DNA from: an uncultured Bacilli bacterium
GTDB taxonomy: Bacteria; Bacillota_I; Bacilli_A; RF39; UBA660
Assembly: GCA_934149515.1 (NCBI GenBank)
Contig: CAKPFD010000001.1
Coordinates: forward strand, 124,001 to 188,000
DNA: 64,000 nucleotides
Direction: 5' to 3'
Both the position numbers and the translations under genes were made by a program. The notes under the pieces are model-generated. The model ran no database searches. It was not told the origin of the DNA and worked only from the letters and a program-made list of their open reading frames with translations. This document shows, piece by piece, positions 42,178-49,655 of the stretch (its first letter is position 1; every line of letters starts with the position of its first letter).

Positions 42178-42534
42178 ATGGCATATAGAAAATTAGGCGT
42201 AGATAATAAGCACAGAAGAAGTATGTTAGCAACGCTTACAAAGCAAGTAATTATGAACGAACAAATTACAACAACTGAAACAAGAGCTAAAGAAGTTCGT
42301 AAAATGGTTGATAGAATGATTACTTATGGTAAAAAAGGAAGTCTTGGTGATCGTCGTAGAGCATTAGCATTTGTACATAATGATAAAGAAGTTGTTAACA
42401 AAGTATTTAACGAACTTGCTCCACGTTATGTAACTCGTAATGGTGGATATACGCAAATGTTTAAATTAGAAGAAAGACGTGGAGATAATGCTCCAATGGT
42501 TATCTTAAAATTAATGAGTGAAGAAGCAAAATAA
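42178..42534 (+). CDS. rplQ: 50S ribosomal protein L17
   Basis: L17 sits near the tunnel exit and is the last gene of the superoperon. The 118-residue product is the short bacterial form: YRKLGVDNKHRRSMLATLTK, TTTETRAKEVRKMVDRMITY and RNGGYTQMFKLEERRGDNAP. Its stop codon lies in the loop of the operon terminator. Confidence 0.98.
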   Translation: MAYRKLGVDNKHRRSMLATLTKQVIMNEQITTTETRAKEVRKMVDRMITYGKKGSLGDRRRALAFVHNDKEVVNKVFNELAPRYVTRNGGYTQMFKLEERRGDNAPMVILKLMSEEAK

Positions 42535-42547
42535 TGCTTCTTTTTTT
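42521..42547 (+). terminator. Terminator of the S10-spc-alpha superoperon
   Basis: GAAGCA (42523-42528) pairs with TGCTTC (42535-42540) around a six-base loop holding the rplQ stop, followed by seven T at 42541-42547. The preceding AA allows two more pairs with the T run. Confidence 0.85.
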
Positions 42548-42589
42548 GACTAGGAAATGATAAAATAAAGAATGCTTAAGGAGGAAAAA

Positions 42590-43399
42590 ATGAAAAAAAC
42601 ATATCAACAAAAGAAAAACGCTTATCAAGCTTCCAAAACTAAAGCAAGAATACAATCTTATCAAGTAGCAAAAGAACAAATCATGAATGGGAATTGGAAT
42701 TTAGCTAAAACAATATTACTAGATTTATATCAACAATATCCAACAGATGATGGAATTGCAAGAGATTATGCAAATGTATTAACAAACCTACGCCTTTATC
42801 AAGAAGCAATTGATGTATTAGAAGAATGTAATGGATTTCAAGGAGTAAATTATAAAAACTTACTACAACTTTACATAAGAGAGAAAAATTATGAAGCTGC
42901 TATTGACTTATATCAATCTCTTACCGATGCTAATCAAGAAGAATTAAAGCAACTAGGACTTGAAAATTTTCAAAGACTAGCAGCGATATATTTACATAAA
43001 TTTGATAAAAGTGTAGACTTACCAGAAAATATCCGAGGCTATATGGAGCTTTCCTATTTAGAATATGATCCAAGTTTTGCTCTACGATATATAAAATTAA
43101 GACATTGTATAGATTCTCCATTACCAACGAAACAACAAGGAAGTCTATTTGAATCAAGTAAAGAAGCATCTATTCTATTTCATTATCTAAAAGATAGCGT
43201 CGATGAGAAAAATCTAGAAGGAAAAAGTAATCACTTATCAGATGTTTATTTATATAAATATAATACTAGTTTATTTAACCACTTAAAAGTAGAGACAATT
43301 CCAAATACGAAACAAATTATCACAATGTATCCTGTATCTCATAGTCACTCTAAAATAAAAGATTGTGATAGCATTGACAAAGTGAAAGTGTTATGGTAA
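42590..43399 (+). CDS. Tetratricopeptide-repeat-like protein
   Basis: A 269-residue soluble protein made of paired helices in its first half, reading WNLAKTILLDLYQQYPTDDG, LRLYQEAIDVLEECNGFQGV and KNYEAAIDLYQSLTDANQEE; spacing and residue pattern fit TPR repeats. The second half (from about residue 150) has no recognised motif and ends with a His/Ser-containing segment (MYPVSHSHSKIK). TPR proteins are protein-protein adaptors; the partner is unknown. It starts at ATG 42590 behind TTAAGGAGG; the ATG at 42572 precedes that site. No signal peptide or membrane span is seen. Confidence 0.6.
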   Translation: MKKTYQQKKNAYQASKTKARIQSYQVAKEQIMNGNWNLAKTILLDLYQQYPTDDGIARDYANVLTNLRLYQEAIDVLEECNGFQGVNYKNLLQLYIREKNYEAAIDLYQSLTDANQEELKQLGLENFQRLAAIYLHKFDKSVDLPENIRGYMELSYLEYDPSFALRYIKLRHCIDSPLPTKQQGSLFESSKEASILFHYLKDSVDEKNLEGKSNHLSDVYLYKYNTSLFNHLKVETIPNTKQIITMYPVSHSHSKIKDCDSIDKVKVLW

Positions 43400-43430
43400 T
43401 TGTTAAATAGTAATGAAAAAGGAGGAACTT

Positions 43431-44141
43431 ATGAAAAAACGTTTTGCCATTATAACAGATATACATAGCAATTTAGAAGCCTTAGAAGCAATATTAAATG
43501 ATATTAAAACGCAAAATATAGATGAAATAATATGCTTAGGTGATACCATTGGTATAGGTAAAAATTCTAAAGAATGTATAGATCTATTGATAAATAATCA
43601 TGTTAAATCTGTTTTAGGTGATCATGAAATCTATTTACTAAAAGGAACAGATATTAATTCTTCTATTTCTGAAAAAGAAAAAGAATATTATAAATCATTA
43701 AAAGAATCATTAACAAAAACAGAAATGAATTATATAAAAAATTGCCCATTATATTATGAAATAAACATAAAATATGAAAACCCTAATCTAAAGAGAAAAT
43801 ATATTTTATGTCACTATCTAATTAATGATGAAAACGCACCTTATCCTTTTGAAAAAAATAATTTGAAAAATGATATTAATTTATGGAAAAAATATAACGA
43901 TAGTAATATTACCTATATAATAGGTCATCTTCATACTTCATTTGATAGTAATGATGTCGAAGGTATAAAAGGAGATTTTATTGAAGATGACAAAACATTA
44001 ACTAATATTGAAGTAATAGATAGTGCTGGTTGTGCAAAAGATGATTATACTTCTTATAAGATCATAGAAATATCTAAAGAACTAAAGCAACAACTTAGAA
44101 AAATAAAATATACTAACGAAAAAATATCTAACACAATGTAA
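43431..44141 (+). CDS. Calcineurin-like metallophosphoesterase
   Basis: A 236-residue single-domain phosphoesterase. Metal-site motifs are TDIHSNLEAL, LGDTIGIG, GDHE (in place of the usual GNHD/E; the Asn ligand is Asp here) and GHLHTS. The pattern is nearest to small phosphodiesterases of the YfcE/MJ0936 kind or bis-tetraphosphatase relatives; the substrate cannot be told. I start at ATG 43431, behind AAAGGAGGA, as upstream in-frame codons precede that site. It is the second such enzyme in the window and shares no close similarity with the one at 6163. Confidence 0.75.
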   Translation: MKKRFAIITDIHSNLEALEAILNDIKTQNIDEIICLGDTIGIGKNSKECIDLLINNHVKSVLGDHEIYLLKGTDINSSISEKEKEYYKSLKESLTKTEMNYIKNCPLYYEINIKYENPNLKRKYILCHYLINDENAPYPFEKNNLKNDINLWKKYNDSNITYIIGHLHTSFDSNDVEGIKGDFIEDDKTLTNIEVIDSAGCAKDDYTSYKIIEISKELKQQLRKIKYTNEKISNTM

Positions 44142-44153
44142 CCAAAATTTTTC

Positions 44154-44182
44154 TTGCATCCTTAATAAGAACGGCGTATAAT
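44154..44182 (+). promoter_or_regulatory. Promoter of the Leu T-box transcript
   Basis: TTGCAT at 44154-44159, a 17-base spacer and a perfect TATAAT at 44177-44182. The start would be near 44189, just before the T-box stem I. Confidence 0.85.
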
Positions 44183-44188
44183 AAATGC

Positions 44189-44390
44189 TAGATATCAATT
44201 GTAGTAGTAAATTATGTTTTCTTTTCAAGAAAGCTTGTGGTTGATGAAAACAAGTAAAGAAGCAAATTGAACTTGACAATTAAAAAAATATCTTCGGGTA
44301 AGATCGTTAACTCTTGAAAGCTGCATAGGAATCTATGAAGTAAGGTGGTACCGCGATAATTCGTCCTTATATGAAAGACGAATTTTTTTG
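44189..44390 (+). promoter_or_regulatory. T-box leader for leucyl-tRNA sensing
   Basis: The canonical T-box sequence AAGGTGGTACCGCG is at 44342-44355. The competing terminator is AATTCGTC (44358-44365) with GACGAATT (44377-44384), followed by T residues to 44389. Stem I closes with CAATT near 44196 and its complement near 44277; the specifier loop reads GAACTTGAC, giving the codon CTT (44272-44274), that is Leu. Uncharged tRNA-Leu is expected to pair with the specifier and the T-box bulge, stabilise the antiterminator and turn on the downstream genes. Identity is firm; the specifier assignment fits the presence of leuS. Confidence 0.92.
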
Positions 44391-44405
44391 TTTTAGGAGG
44401 GATTT

Positions 44406-44762
44406 ATGAAATTACAAATTGAATTGTTTATTCTAACATTTTTATTCATATTTATTATTTATGAATTATTACTAGTTAGGAAATGTAAAAAAGATAAACG
44501 AAGGAAAAAACCAATAGAAGTACAATATTTGGAAAATCGCTATCATTTAAATTTAAATAAAGTGAATTATAAACGACTGCTAAATATTGTCAGCTTAGTA
44601 AGCGCATTAGATATTTCTTTAGTAGTCACAATTGTATCATTATTAAACAATATGTATTTACAACTAGCAGTAGCATTTTTAGCAATTTTTGTTGTTATTT
44701 TAGTTAGTTACTCTATTGTTGGAACAATTTATAAAAAGAAAGGATGTTGTCAAAATGTATAA
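44406..44762 (+). CDS. Small membrane protein between the T-box and leuS
   Basis: A 118-residue protein of unknown function. There is an N-terminal hydrophobic helix (residues 6-24), a basic cytoplasmic loop with KKPIEVQYLENRYHLNLNKV then NYKRLL, and two further hydrophobic helices (about 57-78 and 82-107). The PIEVQYLENRY-type segment is one I recall from uncharacterised membrane proteins next to leuS in other low-GC bacteria, so it may be conserved. It starts after an AGGAGGG site directly behind the T-box terminator and overlaps leuS by eight bases, so both are controlled by leucine-tRNA charging. Confidence 0.7.
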   Translation: MKLQIELFILTFLFIFIIYELLLVRKCKKDKRRKKPIEVQYLENRYHLNLNKVNYKRLLNIVSLVSALDISLVVTIVSLLNNMYLQLAVAFLAIFVVILVSYSIVGTIYKKKGCCQNV

Positions 44763-47157
44763 TTTTAGTAAAGTAGAAGCAAAATGGCAAAAATATTGGA
44801 ATGATCATAAAACATTTGAAACCAAAAACGAAGGAAAAAACCCATATTATATCCTAGTAGAATTTCCATATCCATCAGGAGCAGGATTGCATGTAGGACA
44901 CGTTAGAAGCTATACGGCACACGATGCTATGGCTAGAATGAAAAGAATGCAAGGATATAATGTGCTATTTCCAATGGGGTTTGACGCTTTTGGAGCACCA
45001 GCAGAACAATATGCTATCAAAAATCATATTCATCCACGTCAAGCTGTCAAAGAAAATATCACTAATTTTAAAGCACAAATGAAAAAATTAGGTTTTTCTT
45101 TCGATTGGAGTAGGGAATTTTCTACAACCGATCCCGATTATTATAAATGGACACAATGGCAATTCTTACAATTTTACAAACATGGAATGGCTTATAAAGC
45201 AACCATGCCAGTGAATTGGTGTCCAACTTGTAAAACGGTATTATCAAATGAAGATAGTGCAGGAGGCGTTTGTGAACGTTGCGGTACAACTGTCGTTCAA
45301 AAAGAAAAAAGTCAGTGGATGTTAAGAATGAGCGATTATGCTGAAAGTCTATTAGATGGTTTAAAAGATACAAACTTTGCTGAAAGAGTAAAATTAGGAC
45401 AAATTAATTGGATCGGCAAAAGTTCAGGTGTAGAATTAGATGTTAACATCGTAGGAGGCGGAAAATTTTCTATCTTTACCACTTGCATAGAAACAGTATA
45501 TGGAATTACCTTCTTCGTTATCGCCCCAGATGGAAAACTTATAAAAGAATTAATGCCAAGAGTAGAAAATAAAGAAGAAGTAGAAGAGTATATTCAAAAA
45601 ACAGCTCAAAAATCAACAATGGCAAGAACAGAATTAAATAAAGAAAAAAGTGGTGTAGAAGTAAAAGGAATCAAAGCAATTCATCCAATTACAGGAAAAG
45701 AAGTACCAATCTTTTTAGGAGATTTTGTACTTGGAACCTATGGTACCGGTGCAGTAATGGCCGTACCAAGTCATGATCAAAGAGATTATGAATATGCAAA
45801 AGCACATAATCTAGAAATGATAACAGTAATAGATGGATCAACAGATGAAAATAAAGCCTTTGAAAAACAAGACTATCTAGGAAAATCTTGCAAGTTAATC
45901 AATTCTGAAGAATTTACAGGTATGACTGTAGAAGAAGCCAAAGAAGCAATAACAAAAAAACTAATCAATCAAAAAATTGCTAGAAAAGTAAATAACTATA
46001 AAATGAGAGATTGGATTTTTTCAAGACAAAGATTTTGGGGAGAACCAATTCCAATGATTTCTTGTCCACACTGTGGTTGGGTACCAATGGATGAAAAAGA
46101 CTTGCCATTATTATTGCCAGATGTTGCAGAATATGAACCAACCGATACTGGAGAAAGTCCATTAGCAAAAATAACAGATTGGGTAAATTGTAAATGTCCA
46201 AAGTGTGGTGCTGATGCCAAAAGAGAAACAGATACAATGCCACAATGGGCAGGATCTAGTTGGTATTTCTTAAGATTTATGGATGCACATAACCAAAACG
46301 AATTTGCCTCTATGGAAGCCATGAAATATTGGAACAAAGTAGATTGGTACAATGGTGGTATGGAACATACAGCAAGACACTTATTATATGCTAGATTCTG
46401 GGTTCAAATGTTATATAATTTTGGATTAGTACCAAATAAAGAAATGATCTGGACAAGAGTAAGCCATGGTATGATTTTAGGATCTAATGGTGAAAAAATG
46501 AGTAAATCAAAAGGAAACGTCATTAATCCAGATGATATTGTCAAAGATTATGGAGCAGATGCGCTAAGAACTTATGAAATGTTTATTGGTGATTATCAAC
46601 AAGATGCTTCTTGGAGTACTGATTCTCTAAGAGGATGTGCTAAATTTCTAGATAGAATTGTAAGATTAGGAGAAAAAATAGTACCTGGTAAAATCACAAA
46701 TGAAGTACTTGCCAATAAGACAATTAAAAAAGTAACAGATGATATTTTAACATTAAAATTTAATACAGCAGTTTCTGCTTTAATGATTATGTTAAACACC
46801 TTAGAAGCACAAACAACAATAACAACAGAAGATTATCGACTACTATTAATATTGTTAAATCCAATTGCTCCACACATAACAGAAGAATTAAATGAACAAT
46901 ATCAACTAGGAGATTCACTTTGCCAATCAAAATGGCCAGAATATGATGAAAATAAAGTGGTAGAAGAAGAAAAAACAATTGCAGTTCAAGTCAATGGTAA
47001 AGTTAGAGCAACTATTACAATTAATCAAAACGAAACCGAAGAAGCAATCAAAGAAAAAGCTTTAACTGCTGAAAATGTAAAACATCATACGGAAGGCAAA
47101 GAAATTGTCAAAGTCATCATTATTAAAAATAAGATCGTTAATATTGTTGTAAAATAA
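44755..47157 (+). CDS. leuS: Leucyl-tRNA synthetase
   Basis: Charges tRNA-Leu. The 800-residue product has the HIGH-type motif GLHVGHVRS, the KMSKS motif EKMSKSKGN, a complete CP1 editing insertion, and two zinc-type Cys pairs (CPTCKTV with CERCGTT, and CPHCGWV with CPKCGAD). In the editing site the usual TTRPDT reads TTCIET (residues 242-247), while the late GTGAVMAVPSHDQRDYE is intact. I start at ATG 44755, nine bases after AAAGGA, which gives the family-standard MYNFSKVEAKWQKYW. It ends at a strong bidirectional terminator. Confidence 0.97.
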   Translation: MYNFSKVEAKWQKYWNDHKTFETKNEGKNPYYILVEFPYPSGAGLHVGHVRSYTAHDAMARMKRMQGYNVLFPMGFDAFGAPAEQYAIKNHIHPRQAVKENITNFKAQMKKLGFSFDWSREFSTTDPDYYKWTQWQFLQFYKHGMAYKATMPVNWCPTCKTVLSNEDSAGGVCERCGTTVVQKEKSQWMLRMSDYAESLLDGLKDTNFAERVKLGQINWIGKSSGVELDVNIVGGGKFSIFTTCIETVYGITFFVIAPDGKLIKELMPRVENKEEVEEYIQKTAQKSTMARTELNKEKSGVEVKGIKAIHPITGKEVPIFLGDFVLGTYGTGAVMAVPSHDQRDYEYAKAHNLEMITVIDGSTDENKAFEKQDYLGKSCKLINSEEFTGMTVEEAKEAITKKLINQKIARKVNNYKMRDWIFSRQRFWGEPIPMISCPHCGWVPMDEKDLPLLLPDVAEYEPTDTGESPLAKITDWVNCKCPKCGADAKRETDTMPQWAGSSWYFLRFMDAHNQNEFASMEAMKYWNKVDWYNGGMEHTARHLLYARFWVQMLYNFGLVPNKEMIWTRVSHGMILGSNGEKMSKSKGNVINPDDIVKDYGADALRTYEMFIGDYQQDASWSTDSLRGCAKFLDRIVRLGEKIVPGKITNEVLANKTIKKVTDDILTLKFNTAVSALMIMLNTLEAQTTITTEDYRLLLILLNPIAPHITEELNEQYQLGDSLCQSKWPEYDENKVVEEEKTIAVQVNGKVRATITINQNETEEAIKEKALTAENVKHHTEGKEIVKVIIIKNKIVNIVVK

Positions 47158-47162
47158 AAAAG

Positions 47163-47193
47163 AACAACTGATCACTTTTGATTAGTTGTTTTC
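47163..47193. terminator. Bidirectional terminator after leuS
   Basis: AACAACTGATCA (47163-47174) pairs with TGATTAGTTGTT (47179-47190) over 12 bases with one G-T pair and a CTTT loop. T residues follow on the plus strand, and A residues precede it (T on the minus strand), so it also terminates the convergent gene at 47197-47631. Confidence 0.85.
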
Positions 47194-47196
47194 TTA

Positions 47197-47631
47197 TTAT
47201 AAATAAGCTTTTAATTTTTCAATAGCATTTTGTTGAAAAGTCAAAAAATCATCTGTTAATTTTTGATATTTCTTATCAATTTCTTTATCATAAGCTTTTA
47301 GTTTCTTTTCCATTTCTAAACTTCCCATAGAAATTCCTTGAATTAACATTTCTGCAATAGAAGCATCACTATTATCACTTTTCACTTCTTTATGAATTCC
47401 CATAGAAGCACCCATTTTTGCTAAAATATTTTTTTCCTTTGGCTCTTTTTTCTTTTCTAAAAGATAATTTTTACTAGTTTTAAAAAATGATTCATATTCT
47501 TTTAAAATATCCTCAATAGCTCCCTTTAACTTATTATCTTTTTCTTTTAAATCCTTTGTTAAAACTTCAAGGGTATATTTTCCCATTGCTGCATCTTGAT
47601 AGATGTGTTGTAATAATTCTTCCTCTTCCAT
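47197..47631 (-). CDS. Helical, ferritin-like (DUF2383-type?) protein
   Basis: A 144-residue, all-helical soluble protein. The first half (LLQHIYQDAAMGKYTLEVLT, DLKEKDNKLKGAIEDILKEY) and the second (MGSLEMEKKLKAYDKEIDKK) form two long helix pairs, as in small ferritin-like folds; a Met/Gly-rich turn (ILAKMGASMGIHKEV) joins them. No metal-ligand set is obvious. I start at the Met of MEEEELLQHI (47631), behind AGGAGGA; the in-frame codons upstream overlap the promoter. A 0A-box-like site adjoins its promoter, which suggests stationary-phase or sporulation control. The family name is uncertain. Confidence 0.55.
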   Translation of the reverse strand: MEEEELLQHIYQDAAMGKYTLEVLTKDLKEKDNKLKGAIEDILKEYESFFKTSKNYLLEKKKEPKEKNILAKMGASMGIHKEVKSDNSDASIAEMLIQGISMGSLEMEKKLKAYDKEIDKKYQKLTDDFLTFQQNAIEKLKAYL

Positions 47632-47647
47632 AAGTCCTCCTACTAGT

Positions 47648-47691
47648 AATATGCTAAAAAAGTTTAAAATTATGTAAAGAATTTTCGACAA
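47648..47691 (-). promoter_or_regulatory. Candidate Spo0A-controlled promoter
   Basis: On the minus strand TTGTCGAAAA (47691-47682), a near-consensus 0A box, lies three bases before a TTTACA -35 box (47678-47673), followed after 19 bases by CATATT (47653-47648). A 0A box next to the -35 box and a longer-than-optimal spacer are features of Spo0A-activated promoters such as spoIIG. The same box is about 45 bases before the divergent Cse60-like gene. The match is one site by eye and may be chance. Confidence 0.4.
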
Positions 47692-47734
47692 TTTACTTCC
47701 TAATGCTTCTTATATAGTAATTTTGGTGATATAT

Positions 47735-47911
47735 ATGAAAGTAAAAATATTTGATTTTGAAGATGAACAAGATCTACAAAATGCCATGAATGACTTTTTA
47801 CAAACATTAGAAACAGATATTATGGATATTAAATATACAGTTAGTTGTTTTGCACAAGGAGAAGAACAAATTTATTGCTTTTCGGCGATGATTATCTATG
47901 TGAGCAAATAG
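47735..47911 (+). CDS. Cse60-like sporulation-associated small protein
   Basis: A 58-residue protein matching what I recall of the Cse60 family, small proteins made during sporulation in Bacillus. Features are the KVKIFDFEDEQDLQNAMNDF start, a DIMDIKYTVS middle, and the ending GEEQIYCFSAMIIYVSK. I start at ATG 47735 behind a GGTGAT site; the in-frame GTG and TTG further up lie in or before that site. It diverges from the helical protein gene across the 0A-box-like site and is followed by the SpoVB-type flippase. Family call is from memory and moderate. Confidence 0.55.
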   Translation: MKVKIFDFEDEQDLQNAMNDFLQTLETDIMDIKYTVSCFAQGEEQIYCFSAMIIYVSK

Positions 47912-47941
47912 TTGTCTATTCAGATCGAATTGTGGTATGAT
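47912..47941 (+). promoter_or_regulatory. Possible promoter of the SpoVB-type gene
   Basis: TTGTCT at 47912-47917, an 18-base spacer and TATGAT at 47936-47941, immediately after the Cse60-like stop. Confidence 0.45.
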
Positions 47942-47965
47942 AATAAAAGATTTGGAGGTCAATAG

Positions 47966-49627
47966 ATGAAAAAAAATAAAAAGATGAAAGAAAATTCATT
48001 TTTAAATGGAGCTTTTATTGCCACAATGGGAATCGTCGGAAGTAAAATATTAGGAATGTTATATGTAATTCCCTTTTATGCTATTATTGGTGAAAAAGGA
48101 GGAGCACTGTATGGATATGCTTATACAATCTATACTCTTTTCCAATCCTTATCTTGTGCTGGAATTCCCAATGCTGTTAGTAAAATCATTAGTGAATATC
48201 AAACTTTAGGTTATTATAATGTTAAAGAAAGAGCATTTAAATTAGGAAAAAGATTAGCCGCAATTTTAGGTGTTACAATATTTATTTTATTATTTATTTT
48301 TGCTCCAAATATTGCAACTGCAATTCTAGGTGACTTAAAAGGTGGTAATACTATTGCCGATGTTACATTTGTAATTCGCGTAATCGCAACAGCTATACTA
48401 ATTGTTCCAAATTTAAGTATTTGTAGAGGATATTTAGAAGGACATAAATTTATTACTCCATCATCCATTAGCCAGGTTGTAGAACAAGTGGCAAGAGTAT
48501 TCTTAATTATTATTGGGTCTTTTGTAGCATTACATGTTTTTCATCTATCATTAACAACAGCTGTAGGAATTGCTGTCTTTGGAGCAACCTTTGGAGCCTT
48601 AATTGCTTATTTCTACTTAATTGAAAAAATGCATAAGAATAAAGCACAATTAAAAGAAAAACCATTACAAGTAGAAGAACCACAAATCACCACCAAAAGC
48701 ATTTTAAAGAAAATATTTTGGTATGCATTACCATTCATTATGATAGATATTTTCAAATCCGCCTATGATTTCATTGATATGACAACAATTGTTAAAACAT
48801 TAGTCAATGATATCGGCTACAAAACAGCACAAGCAGAAAATGTTATGAGTGTTATTTCAACATGGGGAAGTAAATTAAATATGATTATTGTATCCGTATC
48901 AACAGGAATGATCATTAGTTTAATTCCAAATTTAACTGCTAGCGCTGTAAAAGGTGATCAAAAAGATGTTCACCATAAAATAAATCAAACCTTACAAATA
49001 CTACTATTAATATCTTTACCAATGACAATTGGACTATCTATGTTATCAACACCAGTATGGAATGTATTCTATGGTAGTAAATCATCCATTGGACCATCCA
49101 TTATCTCTTATTTCATCTTTGTTGCACTTGTTATTTCTACTTATACAACATTGGCTTCTATTGTTCAAGTATTAAAATATTATAAAGAAGTATTTATCTC
49201 TTTAATAACTGGTGTTACCATTAAATTAAGTTGTAATGTTTTACTAATGAATGCCTTTTATAAGATAGGATTACCTGCCGTTTATGGTGCCATTACTGCT
49301 ACTATCCTAGGATATGGTCTTGGTATAATCTTATGTCTTTATTTTCTACATAAAAAATGTAAAGTCAGTTATCAACCAACAATTAAATTACTAGGAAAGA
49401 TTTTATTAGCTGATGTAGCAATGATATTAACTATATTTTTACTACAATTCATTTTGCCACTGACAGTAGCTTCTAGATTAAAGAGCCTTATACTTGTTGT
49501 CATTTACACTTTAATAGGAGCAGGCGTTTATTTCGTAGTAGCATATCGTCTTCATTTACTAAATGATGTTTTAGGGGATAAGATGATAAATAAAATTAAA
49601 ACAAAGTTACAACCACACAAAAACTAA
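47966..49627 (+). CDS. SpoVB/YtgP-type polysaccharide (lipid II) flippase
   Basis: A 553-residue MOP-superfamily exporter with about 14 hydrophobic helices. The N-terminus FLNGAFIATMGIVGSKILGM with YVIPFYAIIGEKGGALYGYA, and the AGIPNAVSKIISEY motif, are typical of the SpoVB/YtgP/MurJ-related group that moves lipid-linked cell-wall precursors. In Bacillus one relative is essential for spore cortex formation and another serves vegetative growth; sequence alone does not say which this is. The neighbouring Cse60-like gene makes a sporulation role possible. A GGAGGT site precedes ATG 47966, and a strong hairpin ends the gene. Confidence 0.82.
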   Translation: MKKNKKMKENSFLNGAFIATMGIVGSKILGMLYVIPFYAIIGEKGGALYGYAYTIYTLFQSLSCAGIPNAVSKIISEYQTLGYYNVKERAFKLGKRLAAILGVTIFILLFIFAPNIATAILGDLKGGNTIADVTFVIRVIATAILIVPNLSICRGYLEGHKFITPSSISQVVEQVARVFLIIIGSFVALHVFHLSLTTAVGIAVFGATFGALIAYFYLIEKMHKNKAQLKEKPLQVEEPQITTKSILKKIFWYALPFIMIDIFKSAYDFIDMTTIVKTLVNDIGYKTAQAENVMSVISTWGSKLNMIIVSVSTGMIISLIPNLTASAVKGDQKDVHHKINQTLQILLLISLPMTIGLSMLSTPVWNVFYGSKSSIGPSIISYFIFVALVISTYTTLASIVQVLKYYKEVFISLITGVTIKLSCNVLLMNAFYKIGLPAVYGAITATILGYGLGIILCLYFLHKKCKVSYQPTIKLLGKILLADVAMILTIFLLQFILPLTVASRLKSLILVVIYTLIGAGVYFVVAYRLHLLNDVLGDKMINKIKTKLQPHKN

Positions 49628-49655
49628 ACGTTTTCTTTTGCGTTTAGTTTTTTTT
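49621..49655. terminator. Convergent terminator between the SpoVB-type and FemX-like genes
   Basis: AAACTAAACG (49621-49630) pairs perfectly with CGTTTAGTTT (49641-49650) around a ten-base loop, followed by T to 49655. The stop codons of both convergent genes lie in the hairpin arms. Confidence 0.85.
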
